Shown in pieces: positions 1 to 11,509 of a stretch of 64,000 bases of DNA. Position 1 is the first letter of the stretch. Every line of letters begins with the position of its first letter. This DNA is from Maratus speciosus (Eukaryota; Arthropoda; Arachnida; Araneae; Salticidae): contig OZ010786.1 of assembly GCA_963932465.1 (NCBI GenBank), positions 596,863,038 to 596,927,037 of the forward strand. The letters run 5' to 3'. The position numbers and the translations under genes are program-made. The notes below the pieces were generated by a model. The model searched no databases, had not been told where the DNA came from, and saw only the letters and a list, made by a program, of their open reading frames with translations.

Positions 1-183
1 AAAAGAACTGATTTTTCTCATGGACAACTATATGTAATTATTTCAAGATGCAAAGAGGAAGGACATTTAAAAATATATGTCGGAGATACTGAAAAGCAAG
101 GTCAACTTTTAAATAACAAAAAAGTTTTACAAAAAATGTCGTATATCCTGAAGTTTTCCGACCAAATGTTAATTTACACTTAA
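1..183 (+). CDS. Helitron RepHel helicase, C-terminal end (partial, runs off the left edge)
   Basis: The first frame is open from base 1 to a TAA at 181-183 (60 residues). It contains FSHGQLYVIISR, the conserved C-terminal motif of PIF1-type helicases as found in Helitron Rep-helicase proteins, where the usual form is (F/T)HGQLYVA.SR, followed by a short leucine/lysine-rich tail. In Helitrons this protein nicks and unwinds DNA for rolling-circle transposition. Only the last helicase motif is inside the window; the Rep domain and the other helicase motifs would lie to the left. The stop is followed about 180 bases later by a Helitron-type 3' terminus, which fits the usual order. The frame shows no break in the visible part. 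A host PIF1 helicase is the alternative, but the terminus just downstream argues against it. Confidence 0.72.
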   Translation, partial: KRTDFSHGQLYVIISRCKEEGHLKIYVGDTEKQGQLLNNKKVLQKMSYILKFSDQMLIYT

Positions 184-365
184 ATTGCATTTTTTATGTA
201 TTCATTATACATAGTTTTTCATAAATGTTTTTCTTTTTAAAAATGTGTTATTTTCATCTATCACGGTGGAACAAGTGAGAAAAACTCATTTTCTTGCGGA
301 TGTGTTGTATATAACAGATCGATATATTACATTTTCCGTCATTTTTGACGGGCTATCTTTCTAGT
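184..365 (+). mobile_element. Helitron 3' end: hairpin plus CTAG terminus
   Basis: Downstream of the helicase stop, bases 336-351 form a 6-bp-stem hairpin (CCGTCA, TTTT loop, TGACGG). Ten bases later comes CTAG at 361-364, followed by T. A short GC-containing hairpin about 10 bases before a CTRR end, inserted before T, is the classical 3' end of a Helitron. The flank is a (TA)n tract, as expected for insertion between A and T. Confidence 0.68.
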
Positions 366-371
366 TATATA

Positions 372-1660
372 TATAAAATTCAAACGGAAATTTCGTTCCG
401 AACGCCTAGATTTCGAGTTCTACAGCATGGGTTTTTACGGAACTTATACCGTTAGATTGGTACTATTTCAGGGAAGGTTTTAAGCTATAACACATCATTA
501 TACCTAGATTAGTTGTAGAATTATGACGGAAAGTTCTGTTATTTTGCACAAAAAGGTTACCATTTTATTTCTTGGCGAAAATTATAGTTGATAAAAAAAA
601 TTGAAATGGTTGTACAACTCGGAAAAAAATTGTTACTAATTTTATTTAAAAGAAAAAAAGTAAAAGGAGATAAAAAGAAAAACAGTTTTGACGAATGGTA
701 TTATTATACAACGAAAATATCGAATTTAAACATGAAAGTGAATGTTCGTAATGCTTAAAAATTTATTCAATATGAAAGATTGTAGTTTATAACTATATTT
801 GGCAATTTATCTCTTGCGTCAGGTTAAGAAAAATGCATCAGAAAATTTTATAAGGCGATATCTGTGACAATTTTATTTATTTTTTTATTACTTTTTTTTA
901 TTTAACTCATCCATCATGCGACTTGCAGAAAAAACTACCAGATGTAATTATAAAAATAACGGTACTTATGAGTTACATATTGCTTTTTTACGATTTCATT
1001 TTACCGCCAAGCAGTTTAATTTTAAGCCAAAAATACATAACGTGGCATCGGTTTGAGCGACCTTCACAATATTGGTTATTTTTCAAGTAGACGACTGCAT
1101 TTTTGGAAAAATCTAATTCTACTTATTTATATATATATATATATATATAATTCAAATGGAAATTTCATTCCGCTTGCTTAGAACATGAGTTCTGCTGAAC
1201 TTACACTGTTAGATCGGTAATTTTTCGGAAAAGGTTTTAGAACATAATACGCCGTTATAAGTTGCTTGGTATTTAATTATGGTTTAAAGTTCTTTAATGA
1301 GATGAACCTGATAATGAAAAATTCGCCTTTTTAAAAGATACTGCCGAATGTATTTCGATGGAGCTTGGACTGGTAATTAGATAATTTTCCAGGGAAGGTT
1401 TCAGTATACAACATGTCATTCTACGTTGATCAGCCATACAGTTTTGGGGGAAATTCTGTAATCTGCTGAACTCAATTATCGCAATAGACTTTTTTAAAAG
1501 TTATAATAAACGGTTTTTGATAGAATTTGCATTGTTAGTTTGGCAATTTTTTAGAGATAGTTTTAGTATATAATATATTGTTCGACACTGTTTAGTCATA
1601 GAGCAATGAGGTAAATTCTGTAATTTTCCAATATAGGCCCTATGCGAGGTGGAAGAAATG
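372..1660. repeat. Degenerate ~180-bp tandem-type repeat, first block
   Basis: Units recur at about 372-600, 1140-1340, 1340-1490 and 1490-1640. Shared phrases are ATTCAAACGGAAATTTCGTT at the head, GATGGATTTTGATGAA-like text, TTTTCAGGGAAGGTTTTAG, then GGAAAGTTCTATAATC and GATTATGAAAGATTAG. Two of the blocks start just after a (TA)n tract. The units are strongly diverged and non-coding. Such gattttgatgaaact repeats are common inside arthropod Helitrons, and this block lies between two Helitron-like 3' ends. Confidence 0.55.
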
Positions 1661-1719
1661 GAGTTCGCGAAAGAAGGAAAGTTTTCATGCAAGTTTTTGT
1701 TCAATAATTATATAATTTA

Positions 1720-2650
1720 TTTACTATAAAGAAGACATTTATCTCTTTTTTATATAAAAACAGAAGTAAATTGTATGTAAATAACAAAAATATTAACATT
1801 CATATATAAAAAGTTTATATACAGGAATACGTATTTGAAAAAGGCTTAAGTTCATTTTATTTGTTTTTATAGTTGTTCATATCATTTTTCTCCAAATCTC
1901 ACTTTCTGAAGACCGAATTGCGCCAAGCTTTTAAACATATAACAGTACCCACTGATCTTAAAATAACGAAAATTGGAAAGTAAATGTAGTTTGTAAATTA
2001 CGCATTAATTAAGCAGATAAATTATGTAATCGAGACCACATACAATTGGCATATTTGATACGGATAAGTTACATAATTGAGTTTACAGACAATTGGCGTA
2101 TGTTAACGGGCATGAGTTGGCGCACAATTAATTTAGGAAAAGGTTTAAATTCCTTGTGTGTTTTTAAAGCGGACCTATTCTATAACCGAATTTACACAGA
2201 ATTGGCGTAATTTGAAAGAAAGTTTTTTGGAGACCGTTTTCTACTTTTATTATATACTAACATCAAACCAAAATGTACGCTATTGCGCCATTTATTGTAA
2301 TCCTAAACGTGCAAAGATTTTTTTTATACTTTTCATAGGGATCTCGGCGAAATAGAGAAAATAGCCTTGGCGGAACAGAATATTTGGAAACATATTTTCT
2401 GGCAACCTATTCACTGTTTCATTTCATATACACAAGCATTTTTTCCTATGTTTATACAATTTATTTAACATTTTAACTATTTATCTAATTTTATATCGAG
2501 ACAGGAATAATTTGTATATAAAAAACATTAATAATATACATATATAAAGAAACAAAAAATTTCATCAAGTTTGTTTTCTTAACTGTTTATATCAATTGGC
2601 AACAAATCTCATTTTCTGATGCCAGAATTGCGCCAAGCTGCTTAAAAAAC
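1720..2650. repeat. Diverged direct repeat pair, no gene
   Basis: The text at 1740-1935 recurs in diverged form at 2490-2640. The best-kept part is AGAATTGCGCCAAGCT-like sequence after AAATCTCAYTTTCTGA. Short phrases such as ACAATTGGCGTA repeat between them (2030-2100). No coding sequence is visible. Confidence 0.45.
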
Positions 2651-3164
2651 GCTAAGGCGCCTATAGTGGAAAAGTACCAAATTTAATTTCAAACTGTGCC
2701 AAACATTCTGGCTTGCTATTTATTGAACGCCAATTTATTTGGCTTAAATTATTATTTAGTCGTAACGCTGCAAAATATTTTAATTTCCCTTTTTTTTTAA
2801 TTGAAAGTATTTTTATTATTAAGTAAAATTAGTTTATAACTTCAATTTTAGCTGATTAAAAAATGAAAATATTTACTGCAGTGCTAAGAGGTACTTAGAA
2901 TTTCATGTGCGTAGTTTAAATTGCGATTTTGAAAAAAAAAATGTTTTATAATATCGGAACCTACAGGAAATTGGCTCATTTTACCGAGAATGTTTTGGTA
3001 CAAAATGAAATACATTTGTTTTAGACAATCATAAATCTCAATACTCGCCAATTGAAAAGTCTTTAAAATTATAGCAGAGACAACGAGAAATAACTTGCAG
3101 TTTCAAAAAATTTATGAATCAATGTTCTTATCTACCTATTTACTTCTGCTTCTATATACGAGAG

Positions 3165-3985
3165 TAAAATGGAAATGGGAAATTCGTTCCGGCTGCATAT
3201 AACTTGAGCTCACCTGAATGGATTTTGATGAGAATCGAAATGATAGTTAGATAATATTTCAGGGTAGATTTTAGCATATAACATGCATTTCTATGTTGAT
3301 TATACATAAAATTATGTTTTAAAATTATATAATCAGACGAACCCGATTACGAAAGATTAACCTTTTTAAAAGATTCAACCGAATTCATTTTGATTGAATT
3401 TTCACTTTTAGTTAGATCATTTTTCAGAAAATAGTATACACTAAAGAGGGTATAGTATATACCCTTCTGCATTGTTTAATAATAGAGATGTGGGTGAAAG
3501 TTCCACAATCAGTTGAATCCGATTATGAAAGTTTAGCATTTTTAAAAAGTTCTACAGATTGGATTTTGATAGGAATTCAATTGTTTGTTAGAAACCTATT
3601 CAGATATGGTTTTAGTATTTTGCATATTGTTCTACATTGCTTTGTCATAAATTAATGGCGGAAAGTTCCATAATCATGTGAAACAGATTATGAAAGATTA
3701 GACATTTCAAAAAGTTCTAGATGGCAGATATTGATAATACTTGCTTTGTTGATTAGACAATGTTTGGGAAAGTTTTAGTTGATTGCGTATCATTCTCCTT
3801 TGCTTAGTTATAGAATTATGGAGGAAAGTTCTATAACCAGATGGACTCCAATATGAAAGATCAGCCTTTAAAAAAAGTTTTACTGGATGGATTTTGTCAG
3901 TTTAATTGTTTGCATTATTAGTTAAATAATTCTTCAAGGTTTGTTTTATTATATTTCATATTGTACTATCATTCTTTAGCAAATC
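3165..3985. repeat. Degenerate ~180-bp tandem repeat, second block
   Basis: At least four head-to-tail units carry the same phrases as the block at 372-1660: TTCTACTGAATGGATTTTGA-like, TTAGTTAGATAATTTTTCAG-like, ATTATGGAGGAAAGTTC and GATTATGAAAGATTAG. The block opens with GGAAATTCGTTCCG, as the first block does. Divergence is high, so the array is old. Confidence 0.6.
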
Positions 3986-4065
3986 CTACTGTGATTGATC
4001 AATTAAAATGGCTAAGACTGGTTAAGCTGAAAATTTGTCTGCACATTAGAAAAGACATAAGCACC

Positions 4066-4108
4066 ATGGCGTTCATTTCGTTTTCAGCAGTGCGAAAGGA
4101 CATTCCAG
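4066..4108 (+). other. Possible captured first exon with splice donor
   Basis: An ATG in good context (CACCATGG) opens 14 codons ending in CCAG followed by GTAAGG, a strong consensus 5' splice site. It lies about 100 bases before a Helitron-like 3' end, and Helitrons do capture exons. The fragment is too short to identify and could be chance. Confidence 0.15.
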
Positions 4109-4198
4109 GTAAGGTTCCATATTTCTTTAAATCCCAATGTCAAATTAACTCATACATTAGTTTGATTCAAGGTTCGTTTGGATAAACAGACCAGCGTA

Positions 4199-4217
4199 GC
4201 GGGCATAGCCTGCTAGT
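4199..4217 (+). mobile_element. Helitron-like 3' end
   Basis: GCGGGC-ATA-GCCTGC forms a short hairpin with one mismatch, directly followed by TAGT (CTAGT at 4213-4217). This resembles the usual Helitron 3' tail. No Rep/helicase coding belongs to it in the window, so it would be a non-autonomous copy that includes the degenerate repeats just upstream. Confidence 0.5.
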
Positions 4218-5034
4218 ACAATATAAAATTTATTATACAGGATAATGACGTCGGATTGTTTAAAATAAGAATAAAAATTATATTTTTATATTAAATATGT
4301 TTTAAGAAACTAATAAAGTGAAAAAGATACCATTACAATTTTTAACCCCGTATTTCTGTTCATATTGTGTTTACTATGTTCTTATTACTTGGTATATTTT
4401 ACTTATTCTTATGTTTTCATAATGGATTGTTAAACATTTCAAACAACAAATGGAACTTGTGCGTTAAATATATATCATGTCATATTAGACAATCTTTTAT
4501 ATGGCAAATCCATGAGCAATTGCGTATCTGTTTCAAACCCATTAATTTAGAAATCTACTTTATAAAATATCCATTAAAATCCATAGAACAATAAAAATAT
4601 TTTTATACAGTGTAAAGATATCGAAGTAAAATTATGGGGACAGTCCGGGAGCAGTGATCCTAGATAAAGAATATGCATTGCAGTATGAAACATTTCATTC
4701 TTCCTACTACTACTTTGAAGATACTATTTTCATCGTGTTTTTTATAGCATCTGTTGAATAAAATGATCATGAATATTACTGAAGAAGGGCTCTAGTAGGA
4801 ACAATAAAATTTTCCTTATATAATGCGACCCATGCATGCAAAAAAGAAAAAAAAACCTGACTATGCATTTATATGATAGGTTTCGCCCATAAAAAACATA
4901 CCAGTATTCCAAAATTATATTGTCATGGAGTATAGTTATAGAATTGTACCGCTTAACTTGAAAAAGGGGCAATTCCTGAAAAATTATACGGTAAATACTC
5001 GCGAATTTACATTTTTTTTTATTATTCTCTAGGG
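4218..5034. other. AT-rich stretch without recognised features
   Basis: No coding sequence, inverted repeat or known element end was recognised here. Short open frames are present but have no family signature. Confidence 0.5.
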
Positions 5035-7564
5035 AAGGGGTTCCCAAATTTATAGACCAAAGTACCCCTAAATAGCAGTTCATACTTCCGTATAGCCCCA
5101 GGTGACAAACTGAAAGCTAATATAGAAAAACCTGTGTAAACGGAATATGTCTAAAACGAAAAATATTTCGATTCTTTGTTCTTGCATCTCAGGAGATTTT
5201 ATTGATTTACATTATTTTATTATTAAATCGATGCTTATATTGACTTTAATATTTTTAGTGCATATGAAGTGTATCACTTTCTGGTGACAAATAAAGATAT
5301 ATTTAAATATTAAACAAAAACATAATTTGAAGAACAAATTAAAAAAACTAAATTTATTTCCTACATTGTTTAAGCCTGAGAAGGGACAGATATTAAGTTA
5401 TTTCATTCAATTAGTTCGACATTTAATGTTAAATTTTTGTAACAAATTAGTTAAGCCAATTGAAGATTAAAAAATAAAAATAAAATTCATACAATATGAT
5501 AATTAAAATATCCTAAAAACTTAGATTCCGTTCAAATGAAATCGAAATAAATCTTAGACTTCTTCCATTTTTAATTGAAAATATTTGTATTGCAGATTTT
5601 GTATTATGTTTATGAAAATTGTGCATAAAATTATAAGATGCATGCAAAATACAAAACTTTAAAAAAAGTCTAAGATTTATTTCGATTTCATTTGAACAGA
5701 ATCTAAGTTTTTAGGATGTTTTAAGTATCATATTGTATGAATTTTATTTTTATTTTTTAATTTTCAATTGGCTTAACTAATTTGTTACAAAAATTTAACA
5801 TTAAATGTAGAACTAATTGAATGAAATAACTTAATATCTGTCCCTTCTCAGGCTTAAACAATGTAGGAAATAAATTTTGTTTTTTTAATTTGTTCTTCAA
5901 ATTATGTTTTTGTTTAATATGTCATGTTTTTTAATGACTACAGCACTCAGACGAACGCATTTCAAAATTAATACAGAGTATGATCATCAGGCTTTGATGT
6001 ATGCATCACAATGTGGGATGCAGTTTACCAATGTGTGATTCAAAATGTTTCACCACTGTAGTAATGCAGGTTGCGGTAGTTTGGACAAAAACTTCCAATC
6101 TGAACGTAAAAAATCTATAATCAACACATAGAAAATTAACTTCACTTAAATTTAGATACCCTATTTCCCACTCAGGAACGCTATGAATGTAAATGTAAAT
6201 TCTGTTGAATCCTTGCTGCTAATATGTAACAATATTATAGCTATGATACAGTAAAAAATAAAAAAATAAAAGTTTTACTTGAATTTTTAAACCTTATTCT
6301 CTCCCAAAGGGTGATGTAAACACATCAGAAAATTATTACCTAAGTTTAACTTGGGGTATAAATAGTTCTCACCTCAAAAAAAAAAAAAAATACATTTTAA
6401 AATTTAAGTTATGTAATTCCCCACTAAATTCGCTACCTGCGTAAAAATAGCTATCCATTAGAAACTTTTTACTAAAATATAAACTTGACCAAAGCAAAAA
6501 CGTATTCTGAAAATATCCTTTTTATTTCCACTATGACGCCATATTCACCTTTTTAATTTTTGAAAAAAAAAAATATTTCAATTAAAATTTTTCACGCGGG
6601 AATCTTTCTACTAAAACCAAATAAATTATTATTACGGCTTTTGAAATTTTTGCAACAATGAAGAAAAAATGTTACATTTTCTATTAAAAATGTCCGTTGA
6701 TTCTCAATGAAAAAAGTGAAATTTGGAATTATTAAGAAAAATATTTGAATAATATACAAAAAAATTGGCCCTTGTTTCTCTCTGGGTTATAATTCACCCA
6801 TATGCAAAAGTATTTTGCCATTCGTTTTGACCCTGACGTCAGGCAAACGTTTTTAAACTTTTAATTTATAATATTCTTAGAATTAGTAAAGAATAAAAAA
6901 TGAGTGGCATCAGGGACAAAAAGGTGGGAAGAAAAAATGAAAAAGTTATCATCTCCATAGGCTTTTCTATGTTAAATTAACATTGAGAAGTGACACTGGA
7001 AATAAATAAGTATTGCGCTGCCGCGCAATACTTAAATAAAACTACTGAATAGCTTTGTTAAACATGGGAAAAAATACACATTTGATGTGGCTTTGATCGC
7101 CAATTTTTTGTTATATGAATACTATGTTCATATCAGTAGTAATATACGCATAAGAAAATTTAATAAGTGAATAACCTACATAAGAAATTTACATTCCTGC
7201 TGAAAGTAAACTGCTTATAATGCGAGATCGAAGTTCGTTGGAATAAGTGATATACACACATACAATATTGTAGTGGAAGAAAACTTTTTTCGGGACTCAT
7301 CATCTACCGATTATTAGTTCCATTTATCTAAAAATTTGAATCCAAATTACATGCATAACGCTATGAAATCGGTCACAGAGACCAAACGCCTTGGAGCCGG
7401 TGAACTGACACATCAAGAAAAAGGAGGGAGAGAGGTGGGATTGAGCTGCTTTTTGATTTTACACGCTCTAACTTTTATTTCATTTCACGTACCAGTATTA
7501 GGCTTTCGTGTACCAGTAAACAGATTCACGTACTGGTACGCGTACCATAGTTTGAGAACCACTG
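5035..7564. mobile_element. Non-autonomous hAT-type element, 2.5 kb
   Basis: The left end reads AAGGGGTTCCCAAATTTAT. The right end, in reverse complement, reads CAGTGGTTCTCAAACTATGG. This is the CAG(G/T)GGTTCYCAAA terminus typical of hAT elements. Flanks are CTCTAGGG and CTCTAGAC (6 of 8 identical), matching an 8-bp hAT duplication. No transposase was recognised inside. A long foldback (5308-5920) lies within it. Confidence 0.6.
5308..5920. repeat. Long perfect-type foldback (two ~255-bp arms)
   Basis: Bases 5308-5561 are repeated in inverse orientation at 5666-5920 with only a few mismatches, around a 104-bp spacer. A transcript would fold into a ~250-bp double-stranded hairpin. Arm identity is much higher than in surrounding repeats, so the inversion is recent. 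No target duplication is evident at its edges. Confidence 0.85.
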
Positions 7565-8264
7565 CTCTAGACAAATGTGAAATTACCATTCTTAATATAA
7601 ATAAATTATAATCTGTGTGTGATTGAAATTCCAATGTATGTATTACTATATGTGCTGTAAATGATATTATGCGTCATAAACAGACGAACTTCAAGCTTCT
7701 TTATTGAACAGCATCTTTTAAACTATTTGATCAAATCGTTATATACAATAAATACATATATTTTTTTATTACTTTTTTAAAGTGATGTAGGGGAGGTTTG
7801 ATACATAGGGAGGGTTGATACATTGACAATTTTTCTCAACAAATGGCATTAACAGCCATTGTAACAGATGTAAACGCTTCTTCTATTTGCAGAGGTCATC
7901 ATTAGCTGGACTTAGCAGTGAAGAACTAACAACGTTTTTTTTCTTTTAATTTTGAAGACTTTTGGAATGCCAATGTAATTTTTTTAAATTGTGATTTTCT
8001 TTCATAACTCTTATTACAGTGAAGATAATATCTTGTAATTATTTTTTATTTGTAAAGCACATTGTTAGGATGAGTTTTACCCGAAAGCAGATTGGCATTT
8101 TGCAACGGCATTTATACGAAGTGATTGAAAATCCAATAAGGCATGATAGGAAGAAATGATACATTTGTGCTGGGGAGAAATGATACACTTGTATATTTGA
8201 AATTTAATAGTTTTTTTTAAGTTGTAAAATAATATAGGACTGTAATATTCATTATTGTTTTGCA

Positions 8265-8541
8265 GCAAGAGCTACTGAAATTTGTAAGGAAGAACAAAGA
8301 GACTATCCATAGACAATATGTAGGTTACATAGAAAAGCAGTGCGATAATAGATGGTTAGATCGTTTTGCTCGTCATGTAGAAGGAAAAAAGTTTAAATGG
8401 CCTGAACAGGAAGATTTTTCTATAATTGACGAAGGTCAAGTTAAAAAAAAAACATTAAATCCACCCGATTTTACTTACCAAAATGATAGGGTTATTAGTT
8501 TTTCTTTTAACAATTTCTGGGGAGGTGGTATGTTTATGTAA
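8265..8541 (+). pseudogene. C-terminal exon remnant of a pogo-type (DDE_1) transposase
   Basis: A splice-acceptor-like TTTTGCAG precedes an open frame of about 91 codons. It contains HRQYVGYIEK, then FKWPEQEDFSIID and a following acidic stretch. In arthropod pogo/jerky-like DDE_1 transposases the C-terminus often has a small domain of the form YVG-V ... V-FLR ... F-WP--ED-S-I. That is my recollection of the family, not a search result. The catalytic DDE core is absent from the element. The frame runs at its 3' end into the remnant of a TTAA MITE, so the original C-terminus is lost. The function would have been DNA transposition; this copy cannot act. Confidence 0.4.
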
Positions 8542-8544
8542 CCA

Positions 8545-8720
8545 CTTAATTTTAATTCCCAAACTCCACATTGGCACCAACATTTTGTAAAATATTTTAC
8601 ATTTAATATGAAAGTGAAATATAGCCATTTTCTTAATTCCAATTAAATTTGTTGGTAAATTCCGGTGCCATTCATTTATTCAGCACTTTAGCATTGAAAA
8701 TGCTTTGACCTGAAAGGGTT
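8545..8720 (+). mobile_element. Truncated TTAA MITE remnant
   Basis: ACCACTTAATTTTAATTC ... GGCACC ... CCGGTGCCATTCA ... TTTGACCTGAAAGGGTTAA matches the MITEs at 45151 and 50779. The left terminal part is missing. It lies inside the pogo-like element. Confidence 0.55.
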
Positions 8721-9260
8721 AAAGAAATCTTAAATGTGCTACATTTATGTTAAATTGTTTACAAATCAGCAATGTTCACATCTTTTTTTTTCAGCAAGAT
8801 CTCTAGGGGTTTTTTTTTTCATTATTTATTTTCTAAAAAGTGTGTTAGTGTGTTAATAGAATTGTTTAAATATTTTAGTAAAAAAAATTTCTGAAACAAA
8901 AATATGTCAATGTCATGTCTTTTTAAATTTTACTTAAATATTTCAAAATTTATCATAAAAAATTGCATGACACATCAACTGAATTGTCTGATTTTTTTTT
9001 TCAATTTACATAACAGTGTATCAAACCTCCCTTGCTAGTGAATCAGTCCTCCACAGCAATGGGGAGATTTGATACAGTAGTAACCATTCACAATAATTGG
9101 AATATATTTTTTGAATGGTTATTTTTTAAATTCACAATATTTTTAATAAATGAATAAAACGTCACTTTATAAGAAAACACGAAAAATTTGTTTGAAAATA
9201 GGTTTCTAAGGGTTGTAAAAAATTAGTAAAAAAAGTGTATCATACCTCCCCCACCTCCCC

Positions 9261-9440
9261 TACCGTAATTTCGCGTGTATCCATCGCGCCTCAGACAAAT
9301 CAATTTCCTACCTGAATTTATTTTAAATGAAATGTAACTTACTTCTGCTTAGCACTTATTTAACTTCTTTTTTTACAATAAAATCTCCGGTTTGAAAAAG
9401 ACTTAACTAAGCCGCGGCGCATACGCGGGAAAATACGGTA
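9261..9440. mobile_element. 180-bp MITE, TACCGTA-end family, copy 1
   Basis: The left end TACCGTAATTTCGCGTGTAT mirrors the right end, which in reverse complement reads TACCGTATTTTCCCGCGTAT. It is exactly 180 bp, the same length as a second copy at 10431-10610. It abuts the right end of the pogo-like element. Confidence 0.65.
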
Positions 9441-9785
9441 ATGCTCATAATAAAAAAAATTATTATCTACACATGAATAATACATGAGAAATACCCAACA
9501 AAACATTTTTGTTTTATTTCGAGACTAAAAGGAATTTTGATAGATCTTTGTAAACGTGGTATGAATTCAAGTGCTGAATTGCTTAAAAATTGTTGCGTAG
9601 AATTCATTTAAGAAGAACACATGATTCATATATGCTACTGATTCCGAATTTTAAATTCCAGTATTTCCTAATAGTATTATTTATCTAACATAATCCGCAA
9701 ACTGCTATCATTAAATTAGGCGAATATAACTATTAGGAGACAGTGGTATTCAAATCCTTGTATCCATGGAATCTATGAATAAGTA

Positions 9786-10425
9786 TGCTGCCATCGAAAT
9801 ACTCAAGGCCAGAGGACACGAGTTGTGACGTCATGACTAATCGACCGACTTCTCACTAGTGTTGGAATTAATACCGGAAAATTTTGAATAGCAATTTTAT
9901 TTTATTTGTGGAATATCTATCATCCTGTAAAACAATAATAACTATTTAAATGTACAGGCGTGAATTACGAATCCCTAAATAAAAATTTAGCCAGATGCTG
10001 AATACCACAGTGTTGCCGCATCTGGCTGATTCTTTATTGGGATATTCCAGATTCTCACCAGCAAGTTTAAATAGTTATTATTATTTTATAAGTGATAGAT
10101 ATTCCACAAATAAAATAAAAAATAAATCGCTATTCAAAATTTTCCGGTGTGAATTTCAACACTAGTGAGAAGTCGGTCCATTACAAGGCTAACGAAATAG
10201 ACAAGCTACCGTGGTGCATCCCAAGTATCTTTTTTCACAGACCGCTAGAGTGACCTGCTGCTCTTTTCGTACACCGGCAGTGGTGCATTCGAGCATCACG
10301 TGACTCCAGCGGTCTATAAAAAAAGATACGTGGAATGCGGTTAGCCTGTATTTTTCGTTAGCCTCGGTCCATTAGTGATGACGTCAAAACTCGTGTCTTC
10401 TGTCCTTGAGTATTTCGAAGGCAGC
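9786..10425. mobile_element. Foldback element with 8-bp duplication
   Basis: Arms of about 200 bp start TGCTGCCATCGAAATACTCA and end in the inverse of the same text. Flanks AATAAGTA and GATAAGTA (7 of 8) look like a target duplication. A separate 182-bp element is inserted in the right arm (10184-10365). Confidence 0.7.
10184..10365. mobile_element. 182-bp Mutator-like MITE with perfect 9-bp duplication
   Basis: The long inverted termini share AGGCTAACGAAA, then GTATCTTTTTT and AGACCGCT(A/G)GAGT over roughly 75 bp. It is flanked on both sides by GGTCCATTA (10175-10183 and 10366-10374), a perfect 9-bp duplication. Long inverted repeats with a 9-bp duplication are typical of MULE elements. No coding content. 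Confidence 0.75.
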
Positions 10426-10430
10426 GATAA

Positions 10431-10610
10431 GTACTGTAATTTCCGGTGTATAATCCGCAGATCAAACAATTCGGCTTGTACTCAGAATTTTATTCAATCA
10501 TTGAATACAAATATTTGCCGCGATAGAAAAAGTTATATTTTATTTTTAAAATTTTCTGGGTCGAAATATGATTGTTTGATCCACGGATTATACGCCGACA
10601 ATTACGGTAC
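10431..10610. mobile_element. 180-bp MITE, TACCGTA-end family, copy 2
   Basis: Left GTACTGTAATTTCCGGTGTA and right (reverse complement) GTACCGTAATTGTCGGCGTA are inverted repeats, followed by TAATCCG and ATCAAACAAT in both. It starts within the duplication of the preceding foldback. Confidence 0.65.
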
Positions 10611-10892
10611 TATTCTCAAAATGATTTATGTTCGCAAGCAATTTTAAAACGATGATAAAGAATAACCCCAAAACCGCAGAGGAAAACTTTCAACGGTATT
10701 TTTTAACGGGAAATTTCTGCTTTTTTAAAAGAGGAATTTTGCGTTAAAATAAATGTTGCAATTGTACATTAAAATATTGGTTGAAGTTTGCACATGCGCT
10801 AATTGGGTCCTGAAAGACAGACCCTTTGCCCCGTCATATGAAGAAAAAAACCCGCAATGGAAATTAAAAAAAGAAAATATTTGGTCTACCGG

Positions 10893-11080
10893 CAGTGTTG
10901 CCAGATTGGGGACTTTTTTAATTTAGCTTATTTGACTGTCACCACTTTTTTTAAATAGTATAATTCGTGTATTTTTCAGAATTTTTAATCTAATTTGAAA
11001 TAGGTCGAATATTTCTATTTTAAAAAAGCGATGACAATCAACAATCTGGGGACAAAAAATTCCCCAATCTGGCAACACTG
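10893..11080. mobile_element. 188-bp hAT MITE
   Basis: Both ends start CAGTGTTGCCAGATTGGGGA in inverse orientation. The 8-bp flanks are TCTACCGG and AATACCGG (6 of 8). There is no coding sequence. Confidence 0.65.
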
Positions 11081-11131
11081 AATACCGGAAAGTTCTGTCC
11101 GATAATGTTCATTCGCGACTACTTTTTTAAA

Positions 11132-11263
11132 ATTCAGGTTTATTCGTTGGCACCACATTTTTGAAATGGTAAAATTCCCATTGTTTTCACATTAAAGTGA
11201 AATGTAAAAACAACAGGAATTTTACCCTATCAAAAAAGTGGTGCCAATGAAGGAATCTGAATG
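11132..11263. repeat. Palindromic foldback related to the hAT MITE at 55675
   Basis: AGGTTTATTCGTTGGCACCA is repeated in inverse as TGGTGCCAATGAAGGAATCT with almost no spacer. The inner text (GAAATGGTAAAATT, GTGCCAATNAAGGAATCTGA) recurs in the MITE at 55675-56071. Confidence 0.6.
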
Positions 11264-11509
11264 TTTATATAAGAAGGCGTGAAAGAACGTTATCGGCAGA
11301 ATTTTTCAGCAGACTTAATAATAAAAGAGTATTTTTGAAAAATATTATTGCACTCTTTATTTTTTATTCATATTTTCCACTTTTTAGTTTTTAAATTATT
11401 TCGTTGTTGCAATTTCACCTACAGTTGTCCTATTTTGGCGAGAATGGTTTGACGCAGAATTTACTACGCTGTTCTTGTAACTCGTAATCAGATGTAATCA
11501 GAAAGATTA

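Larger units (their letters stand above)
7790..9260 (+). mobile_element. pogo-like DNA element with GATACA phrase, TA target
   Basis: The ends are inverted: GGGGAGGTTTGATACATAGG at the left, and GGGGAGGTGGGGGAGG then TATGATACAC at the right (reverse complement). Both are flanked by TA. The phrase (TTT/AA)GATACA recurs near both ends and inside (about 7799, 7835, 8158, 8183, 9016, 9070, 9238). Length is 1471 bp. A coding remnant at 8265-8541 suggests a pogo-type transposase. A short ATG frame of 29 codons starts at 8071. Confidence 0.6.
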
